From positions 1-58,747 of the forward strand of contig CAYUXF010000002.1 in NCBI GenBank assembly GCA_964448755.1: 58,747 bases of DNA, read 5' to 3'. Under the pieces are notes generated by a model, which saw only the letters and a list, made by a program, of their open reading frames with translations, did not search any database and had not been told where the DNA came from. The position numbers and the translations under genes are program-made. The DNA comes from CAYUXF01 sp964448755 (GTDB taxonomy: Bacteria > Margulisbacteria > Termititenacia > Termititenacales > CAYUXF01). Below are positions 54,053 to 58,747 of the stretch, piece after piece; within the stretch, counting starts at the first letter, position 1, and each line of letters opens with the position of its first letter.

Positions 54053-54577
54053 ATGAAACCAGCACTTTTTTTAAACCGCGATGGCACTATCAATGAAGAC
54101 CTGGGATATATTTACAAGAAAAAAGATTTGATCTTTATCCCCGGCGCACTAGAAACCTTGCGTGAACTACAAAAATATTTCCTGCTTTTCATTATTACCA
54201 ATCAAGCTGGGATCGGCTACGGATATTTTTCTGAACAAGATTTTATAAAATTCAATAAATATTTTTTAGAAACTCTAGCCAAAGAAAACATTAAAATAGA
54301 ACAGCTTTATTATTGTCCTCACACCAACAAAGATGGATGTCAGTGCCGCAAGCCCAGCACCTTTTTCATAGAGCAAGCCTGCCAACAGTATGACATCGAC
54401 CTAAAAAAATCTTATATGATTGGCGATCATCCTTCAGATATTGAACTGGCTAAGAATGCCGGCATAAAATCGATCTATGTCCTTTCTGGCCATGGCCAGA
54501 AACACCAGCAAGAATTGATCTGTCAGCCTGATCATATTGCAGCAAGTATTAAAGAAATAACGAACCTAATTACTTAA
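54053..54577 (+). CDS. GmhB-like HAD phosphatase with altered nucleophile
   Basis: The 174-aa protein matches D-glycero-D-manno-heptose 1,7-bisphosphate phosphatase, which supplies heptose for lipopolysaccharide or S-layer glycans. Visible are FIPGALETLREL, FIITNQAGIGYGYFSE, the zinc-binding CPHTNKDGCQCRKPSTFF, and MIGDHPSDIELAKNAGI. The family's catalytic start is FLDRDGTIN; here it reads FLNRDGTIN (codon AAC), so the nucleophilic Asp is Asn. Everything else is intact, including the second acid in RDG. Loss of activity, a changed role or an assembly error are all possible. Confidence 0.85.
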   Translation: MKPALFLNRDGTINEDLGYIYKKKDLIFIPGALETLRELQKYFLLFIITNQAGIGYGYFSEQDFIKFNKYFLETLAKENIKIEQLYYCPHTNKDGCQCRKPSTFFIEQACQQYDIDLKKSYMIGDHPSDIELAKNAGIKSIYVLSGHGQKHQQELICQPDHIAASIKEITNLIT

Positions 54578-54584
54578 TGTGCAG

Positions 54585-54659
54585 CTAGCACTCTTTCTTG
54601 AATTCAATAATAGCCTCACTAATTTGCACTTCCAATTGACCTTTTGTAACATGCTCCAT
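54585..54659 (-). pseudogene. N-terminal stub of a DUF2294 (MpsC-like) gene
   Basis: A 24-codon frame reads MEHVTKGQLEVQISEAII then EFKKEC and stops. This matches the start of DUF2294 proteins, whose N-terminus runs KGQxExxISxAIIxFEKEYxGRGP. The stop falls just before the conserved GRGP, so only the first exon-like stretch survives. It lies 7 bp after the GmhB-like gene on the opposite strand, at the point where ordinary gene order gives way to the scarred right end. Confidence 0.6.
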
Positions 54660-54758
54660 GTTATCAAATCCCTTTTAAAACAAACTATCTTCCAACCTCT
54701 CTTTTTATAGTTAAACGCTCATGTTATATTAGTAAAATAAGTCTACAAGGAGACTCTC

Positions 54759-55010
54759 ATGATTTTATTAATTGGCTCTGTAGCAGGTATCATCACCTCG
54801 CTAGGCTTTTTGCCGCAAATCATTAAGATATTACAAACCGGAAACAGCAAAGATGTTTCTATATTACAGCCGCTCATGCTCTCTGTAGGCATTAGCCTCT
54901 GGCTGATTTACGGTATTCTGCTCCAAGAACTGCCAATTATTTTAGCCAATAGTTTCAGCCTGGCCTGTAATTTACTGTTAGTGATTTTTAAATTAAAAGA
55001 ACGGGCTTAA
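54759..55010 (+). CDS. SemiSWEET sugar transporter (PQ-loop)
   Basis: The 83-aa protein is a single three-helix PQ-loop unit: LIGSVAGIITSLGFLPQIIK, LMLSVGISLWLIYGILLQEL, IILANSFSLACNLLLVIFKL. The LPQ and SVGISLWLIYG motifs are those of bacterial SemiSWEETs, which dimerise in the inner membrane to carry mono- or disaccharides. ACAAGGAGA precedes the ATG. It is monocistronic, followed by about 220 bp of non-coding sequence holding the first copy of the 40-bp repeat. Confidence 0.92.
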   Translation: MILLIGSVAGIITSLGFLPQIIKILQTGNSKDVSILQPLMLSVGISLWLIYGILLQELPIILANSFSLACNLLLVIFKLKERA

Positions 55011-55083
55011 TAAGCTTTTAGGGCACGACATCTGTTAGTGGTGAGTCTTACCAGGGAATATCATTTGATACTATCATTGTAAA

Positions 55084-55123
55084 TGGCGGAGGAGGGAAGA
55101 ACCCTTCACTTCGCTCAGGAACC
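55084..55123 (+). repeat. 40-bp direct repeat, copy A
   Basis: TGGCGGAGGAGGGAAGAACC begins a 40-bp unit that recurs at 56883-56922 with 38 of 40 matches. The two copies flank the ATPase gene, its inverted repeat and the recombinase tail. In the surrounding 55011-55234 stretch I see no gene. The complement of the unit ends CCTCCTCCGCCA, like the 3' end of a tRNA-Ser, but lacks a proper T-loop. Confidence 0.7.
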
Positions 55124-55234
55124 AGAAAAATATTTTTAAAAGAGACAGAAATAGTAAAAACGGAAAGATACTTGAAAACTGACAAAAGCGGTTTTTATGC
55201 TATTTATTAAACGGGATTTTTTTAATTTAGTGAA

Positions 55235-56392
55235 TTAAATAGCTAGTTTTTGTAAAAAAACTTCTGGATCTTTATCAAATTTTTCAAACATATCATAATC
55301 TATAACTAGCTGTTTTATTTTTGGAAATACTTTTAAAATTTCAGTTAATCCCTTATTGAATTTTTTTGTGCCAGATTTAACTTCTATCGCATATAAATCG
55401 TTGCCAAATGAATAAATGTAATCAACTTCATTATTGCCTTCTCGCCAATAATAAAGTTCTCCTGGCAATCTAGTAAGAACATTTCCTACAGCTAGTTCAA
55501 AAAGACGACCCTTTCTAACGGGATCTTTGACAACATCTTGATCTTGAGTAATTGTATATAAGGCTGGACAAAGTGGTAAAATTTTAGGACTTGATGACTT
55601 CTTTTTATAAGGTTTTTTGCTATATTTAGAAATAGTTTTAAAAAGAAAGGCTCCTTCAAAAAGTTCAATATAATGTTTAATTAAATCTGTATTTCCTTTA
55701 TCCTGTAATTGTCCTAATAATTTACTATAGCTTATTTCTTGCGCTGGATAATGACACAGTATTTCAAAAGCCTGCCTAAATAATGCCGGTTTTAAAATCT
55801 GCCTAAAGTTTAAAATATCTTTTCCAATAACGGCCTCAATAATTGATTCTTTAATATAACTGTACCAGCGTTTAAAATCTTTTTTGAAAGGATCGGAACC
55901 TGGATATCCTCCAAAAGAAAGATATTGTTCTAAGCTATAATTAAATGCTTCTTTCGATTCTGCAAAACTCCAGTGATAAACACGAATTAACTCATATCTT
56001 CCTGCTAAGCTTTCAGTTAATCCTTTTTGAAGCATTAAAGAACTAGAGCCAAGCAAAACACATTTTATTTTTTCTTTGCCTTGTTCGTCCCAGAGCTTTT
56101 TTATGCTTTCTGACCAATTTGGTATTTTTTGAACCTCATCAATAATTAAAACAGTGCCTGCTCCCTGCAATAAAGCTTTTTGCCAGTTTTCTAAAAGCCA
56201 TTCTCTTCCCGGTGAAATAACATCATCAGCAGAAGCATAAATACTATGCGTTTTAATTTTATCCAAAAGTTGTTTAATTCCTGTGGTTTTTCCAACCTGT
56301 CTTGGACCTAAAACAACCTGAATCAATGGACTTGATTCTTTTAGTCTTTTTTCTAGAATATTTACAAAATCGCGAATAATGTATTTTGACAT
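55235..56392 (-). CDS. AAA ATPase of the DUF4143 family
   Basis: The 385-aa protein has a P-loop ATPase domain (Walker A VVLGPRQVGKTTGIKQLL, Walker B GTVLIIDEVQKIPNW, then LLGSSSLMLQKGLTESLAGRYEL) and a C-terminal DUF4143 nuclease-like domain with YYWREGNNEVDYIYSFGNDLYAIEVKSG, matching the PD-(D/E)xK pattern (E...D...EVK). Such genes are frequent in mobile and accessory regions; some are toxin- or defence-like but the role is unknown. ATG 56392 is chosen over GTG 56410, which lies inside the inverted repeat. It is bracketed by the 40-bp direct repeats. Confidence 0.88.
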   Translation of the reverse strand: MSKYIIRDFVNILEKRLKESSPLIQVVLGPRQVGKTTGIKQLLDKIKTHSIYASADDVISPGREWLLENWQKALLQGAGTVLIIDEVQKIPNWSESIKKLWDEQGKEKIKCVLLGSSSLMLQKGLTESLAGRYELIRVYHWSFAESKEAFNYSLEQYLSFGGYPGSDPFKKDFKRWYSYIKESIIEAVIGKDILNFRQILKPALFRQAFEILCHYPAQEISYSKLLGQLQDKGNTDLIKHYIELFEGAFLFKTISKYSKKPYKKKSSSPKILPLCPALYTITQDQDVVKDPVRKGRLFELAVGNVLTRLPGELYYWREGNNEVDYIYSFGNDLYAIEVKSGTKKFNKGLTEILKVFPKIKQLVIDYDMFEKFDKDPEVFLQKLAI

Positions 56393-56409
56393 GTAAATAA
56401 TATACCACA

Positions 56410-56453
56410 CATCTACAATAAATACTAGATACTGCTAGTATTTATTGTAGATG
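56410..56453. repeat. 19-bp perfect inverted repeat upstream of the ATPase gene
   Basis: CATCTACAATAAATACTAG (56410-56428) is followed by the six-base spacer ATACTG and its exact complement (56435-56453). It starts 17 bp before the ATPase ATG on the minus strand, so it could be an autoregulatory operator, a hairpin in the mRNA leader, or a recombination site. Confidence 0.8.
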
Positions 56454-56521
56454 CCGATATTGGGTTAACAACACATTAATAAAGTAACTGACAATGTATC
56501 AAGTAGCATTTTTCTCCTTTT

Positions 56522-56882
56522 TATTGGCTCGAACTTTTGACAGATTTTATAAATGTCCTACCTACAGCAAAAAAAGCATTAGAAACCGCTGATCTGTTTG
56601 CAAAGCGTGATTTCCTCGAAAAAGTCGGCTCGAACCTCAAACTCAAAGCGACCGATAGCGACCACAAGTCGCAGAGGAAGTCTCAGCAGGCAACAAGCCT
56701 GCGGTGTGCAAAAAACAGCACAATTCAAAGCGGGGGGATCGAGGAAAAACAAGGCTCTCGGAGCATCAATTTACAGAGAGCAAATAACGGCGACGTGCAG
56801 TTGTCGGTTGAGTTTAAAAATTTGTGGTCAATTTTGAAAATAAAAGGCAAAAAAAACGGGGAAATTTACAATCTGTTACGCG
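56522..56882 (+). pseudogene. C-terminal remnant of a serine site-specific recombinase, with insertion
   Basis: The frame reads YWLELLTDFINVLPTAKKAL, then KRDFLEKVGSNLKLK, and after a foreign ~140-bp stretch LSVEFKNLWSILKIKGKKNG. That is the usual end of large serine recombinases: a helix, a KRxxLxxLGSNLxL strand pair and a KPxxxLK strand. The catalytic and zinc-ribbon domains are absent. The interrupting part (about 56650-56790) is more G/C-rich, contains a tandem AGCGACCGATAGCGACC, and its translation resembles nothing. The frame then runs into copy B of the 40-bp repeat and stops at 57031. This is a scar of an integrated element. Confidence 0.5.
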
Positions 56883-56922
56883 TGGCGGAGGAGGTAAGAA
56901 CCCTTCGCTTCGCTCAGGAACC
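56883..56922 (+). repeat. 40-bp direct repeat, copy B
   Basis: Second copy of the unit at 55084, with two mismatches in 40. It directly follows the recombinase-like reading frame, as attachment sites often do. Beyond it, to about 57000, lies a further G/C-richer stretch with short CTTCG and GCGAA palindromes and no gene. Confidence 0.7.
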
Positions 56923-57071
56923 TTGCAGCCCCCGCGTTCACTTCGTTCACACGATGCTATCGCATCTCATTTTCGCTTTTGCGAAAATGGCGGACCGTTT
57001 AGTTTTTTATCCAACCGCTGATAAAGTTTAACACAATTAAATCTCTACCATCAATGAATTTATTACCTAAC

Positions 57072-57118
57072 CCAGCAAAATCAAAAAAGGCTACCTTTGA
57101 GGTTTTTGATTTTGCTGG
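57072..57118. repeat. 16-bp perfect inverted repeat beyond the DGR template
   Basis: CCAGCAAAATCAAAAA (57072-57087) and TTTTTGATTTTGCTGG (57103-57118) form a perfect 16-bp stem around a 15-base loop. It lies about 140 bp downstream of the template repeat in the direction of RT transcription. It may terminate the template RNA, though it lacks a G/C-rich stem, or be a structural element of the retroelement. Confidence 0.6.
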
Positions 57119-57260
57119 TACTCTTGCCTGACTTTCAAAACTAGTTTACTAATCAGACAAGAACTTTTTTCTGTTTGGCTGATTTATCAATCAACACAGG
57201 AAATAAGGCGGAACTGTTCCAGTAATCTCAATATTTCCGTAAAAATATTGACTCTTAAAA

Positions 57261-57400
57261 GGAACGTACTGGCCAGGCGGAAGCCGTTGTTATTGTCACG
57301 ATTGTCAGGCTCATTGTTGTTACGATAAGCGGACTGTAAGTTCTTGTCATTATTATTGTTCCAAGAACCACCGCGCAGGACGCGATTATTGCCTGAATCC
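57261..57400 (-). other. DGR template repeat (TR)
   Basis: Directly after the RT stop, the minus strand holds an open stretch of about 140 bases dense in AAC/AAT codons. Its translation runs NNRVLRGGSWNNNND, KNLQSAYRNNNEPDN, then RDNNNGFRLAS, with 14 Asn codons in about 46. This is the pattern of DGR templates: A-rich sites in AAY codons are copied with errors by the RT and pasted into a variable region. The frame resembles the C-terminal formylglycine-enzyme/C-lectin segment RGGSW...SAYR...GFRLA. Small hairpins follow it (57230-57249, and GGAACTGTTCC at 57210-57220). Exact ends need comparison with the variable copy, which is not in the window. Confidence 0.88.
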
Positions 57401-58402
57401 TTATTCCCTATAAAAACTATATTTTTCCATTAAACTTTTAGTTAGTTGATAATTATCACCCCACTTTACATGACCAAGCCAGCTCGCTAAAGATTGCCTT
57501 ATTTCATCTAAAGAAATTTTATTTTCTGCATATTTTTTTTGAAAATATCCCAATCGCCTTTTAACCCGATGAATATTCCTTTTTAAGAGAACTCTATGCG
57601 TAGGAAATATTTTAAAACCCAAATAATTTACACCCATAGCCGTTTGCCAAATCTGGCAATGATTATCTTTTAAGCTTAAGTTAATTTTTGCCAGGTAGTT
57701 TTTAATAATATGTAAAATATTGCTGAGCTCTTGTTTTGAATTACTAAAAAACACAAAATCATCCATATAACGAATGTAATATTCACACTTTAATTCTTGT
57801 TTAATAAACCAATCAAACTCACTGAGGTAAATATTTGCAAACCACTGACTGGTCAGATTGCCTATTGGTAATCCTTGATTTGAATTAGTCGAATCAATTA
57901 TTTTATTTAATAGATTCATTACTTTATGTTCTTTTATTTTTCCAAACAAATAATACTTCAAAATACTATGTTCAATAGAATCAAAGAATTTACTGATATC
58001 ACATTTCAAAACATATCTGTTTTTTCTGGCAAATTTGGTAAATCTCTCTATTGCCAGATGCGTCCCTTTATTTTTGCGACAGGCATAGCTATCATAAATC
58101 ATCGACCTATCCCAGTGCGGTGCCAAGATGTTGCAGATAGCATGGTGAATAACTCTGTCTTTGTATGGTGCGGCACTTATTTTACGGTGCTTTGGGTCAT
58201 TGATATAAAAAGTTCTATATTCTCCCGGCACATATGTTTCTGAAATTAACTCGTTTTGCAAATCTAAAAGATTTGCCTCCAGGTTATAGTTAAATTTTAG
58301 AACTTCATTTTTAAATCTTTTAGATTTTTGCGCTCTTTGTGCTGCCAGCAGTAAATTTTCAAAAGAGACGATCTGTTTGAAAATATTTTTGTGGCTTTTC
58401 AT
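57401..58402 (-). CDS. Reverse transcriptase of a diversity-generating retroelement
   Basis: The RT copies the template RNA with adenine-specific errors. The 333-aa protein has the RT palm motifs: KCDISKFFDSIEHSILKYYL (catalytic Asp), QGLPIGNLTSQWFANIYLSE, whose IGxxxSQ form is typical of DGR RTs, IRYMDDFVFFSNS (catalytic YMDD) and VNYLGFKIFPTHR. There is no maturase or endonuclease domain, unlike group II intron RTs. Length is standard for the class. It starts 6 bp after the avd stop and its stop codon adjoins the template repeat, so all three probably share one transcript. Confidence 0.95.
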   Translation of the reverse strand: MKSHKNIFKQIVSFENLLLAAQRAQKSKRFKNEVLKFNYNLEANLLDLQNELISETYVPGEYRTFYINDPKHRKISAAPYKDRVIHHAICNILAPHWDRSMIYDSYACRKNKGTHLAIERFTKFARKNRYVLKCDISKFFDSIEHSILKYYLFGKIKEHKVMNLLNKIIDSTNSNQGLPIGNLTSQWFANIYLSEFDWFIKQELKCEYYIRYMDDFVFFSNSKQELSNILHIIKNYLAKINLSLKDNHCQIWQTAMGVNYLGFKIFPTHRVLLKRNIHRVKRRLGYFQKKYAENKISLDEIRQSLASWLGHVKWGDNYQLTKSLMEKYSFYRE

Positions 58403-58408
58403 AATAAA

Positions 58409-58738
58409 TTACCGTGCGGATTTCAGCCAACCGCCTAACTGTACCCCAATTTGATTTAACAATTTTGCTATATGTTCATATCTTTTTATGCTTATCAACT
58501 TAAGATCCATAGCTATTCGAACAAGATATCTTAGTTTTTCCAATAAAATATTCGTTTTTCTTAATATTTCTGTTCTGTTTTTTGTATATCTTGCTTCAAT
58601 TAGGTTTTCCAAAATATCTAAAGATATTTTTTCTATTCTTTCTCCAATTAAGTATCTTTGATTTTTGGGAAATTTGGCAACAATTGGAATTAGATATTTT
58701 AAAAAATCATAAGTTAGCGTAATTACTTGTAAATCCAT
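58409..58738 (-). CDS. avd: DGR accessory protein Avd (four-helix bundle)
   Basis: Avd is a small basic pentameric four-helix-bundle protein that binds the RT and the template RNA and is needed for mutagenic cDNA synthesis. The 109-aa protein shows LIPIVAKFPKNQRYLIGERI, DILENLIEARYTKNRT, KLRYLVRIAMDLKLISIKRY and the C-terminal GVQLGGWLKSAR, all typical of bacterial Avd (S23-ribosomal-protein-like fold). Length fits. It is the last gene before the window edge; a target gene would normally lie just upstream, beyond 58747. Confidence 0.93.
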   Translation of the reverse strand: MDLQVITLTYDFLKYLIPIVAKFPKNQRYLIGERIEKISLDILENLIEARYTKNRTEILRKTNILLEKLRYLVRIAMDLKLISIKRYEHIAKLLNQIGVQLGGWLKSAR

Positions 58739-58747
58739 AACTCAAAC

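Noticed and set aside
55084..55123. Possible tRNA-Ser gene or fragment on the minus strand
   Set aside because: Only the acceptor-like CCTCCTCCGCCA fits; the T-loop is not GTTCRA and no anticodon or D arm can be drawn. Kept as a repeat only.
56824..57021. 65-codon ORF with an ATG overlapping the recombinase remnant
   Set aside because: It reads through the 40-bp repeat and low-complexity palindromes and looks non-coding.
57261..57400. CRISPR-like or simple repeat in the Asn-rich stretch
   Set aside because: The repeated trinucleotides are AAY codons within a recognisable template; there are no spaced identical repeats.
57401..58402. Group II intron or retron reverse transcriptase
   Set aside because: There is no maturase or endonuclease domain, no domain V-like RNA, and the IGNLTSQ motif, Avd neighbour and AAY-rich template all point to a DGR.

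Overview
The window is A/T-rich bacterial DNA holding about 55 genes, mostly in short same-strand runs, with four 100-N scaffold gaps (19893-19992, 21567-21666, 46069-46168, 50238-50337). The gene set points to an uncultured strict anaerobe with a two-membrane envelope: flavodiiron protein, hybrid-cluster protein, indolepyruvate:ferredoxin oxidoreductase, the [FeFe]-hydrogenase maturase HydG, a signal-peptide protein ending in Phe like an outer-membrane barrel, and pseudopilins. A lineage such as Margulisbacteria/WOR-1 or another candidate phylum is only a guess; no rRNA or tRNA gene was found to fix it.

Layout. 1-4.6 kb: a SpoIIE-type phosphatase and unrecognised genes. 4.6-12.1 kb: flavodiiron protein, then three tandem acyl-adenylate ligase paralogues; two are full ligase-carrier-acyltransferase fusions and the middle one is a decayed stump. 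12.2-18.1 kb: a small gene with a clear promoter and 5' hairpin, then an aryl-acid cluster (two PaaK-type CoA ligases, tandem-ACT protein, IorB, IorA without its ferredoxin domain). 18.1-20.8 kb: Crp/Fnr regulator, ferredoxin and hcp, with a perfect FNR-type box in front of the ferredoxin. 20.9-38.1 kb: housekeeping genes (hpf with a doubled C-terminal domain, polA without a proofreading domain, lysS, metX, rfbC, an SPL-like radical SAM protein, MFS transporter) mixed with lineage-specific genes, including a HELGH metallopeptidase-like protein and a translationally coupled 36-residue ORF. 38.2-43.0 kb: biotin operon bioF-bioH-like-bioC-bioD-bioA. 43-55 kb: SrkA-like kinase, YhbY, polysaccharide deacetylase, mtnA plus class II aldolase, response regulator-PAS-SpoIIE phosphatase, radical SAM/SPASM protein, hydG, DapB-like reductase, Sua5, a GmhB-like phosphatase with an altered nucleophile, and a SemiSWEET.

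From 54.6 kb to the end the region is accessory and scarred: a DUF2294 stub, a near-identical 40-bp direct repeat flanking a DUF4143-type ATPase, a 19-bp perfect inverted repeat, the tail of a serine recombinase carrying an insertion, and at the edge a diversity-generating retroelement (DGR). The DGR, on the minus strand, has an Avd accessory gene, a reverse transcriptase with IGNLTSQ and YMDD motifs, and immediately after it an Asn(AAY)-rich template repeat whose translation has the RGGSW...SAYR...GFRLA pattern of formylglycine-enzyme/C-lectin-type variable regions. No variable target gene lies in the window; it is probably just beyond the right edge or elsewhere in the genome. This DGR is the most exciting system here.

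All functional calls come from motif recognition by eye, with no database search. Promoter, operator and terminator calls are pattern-based.
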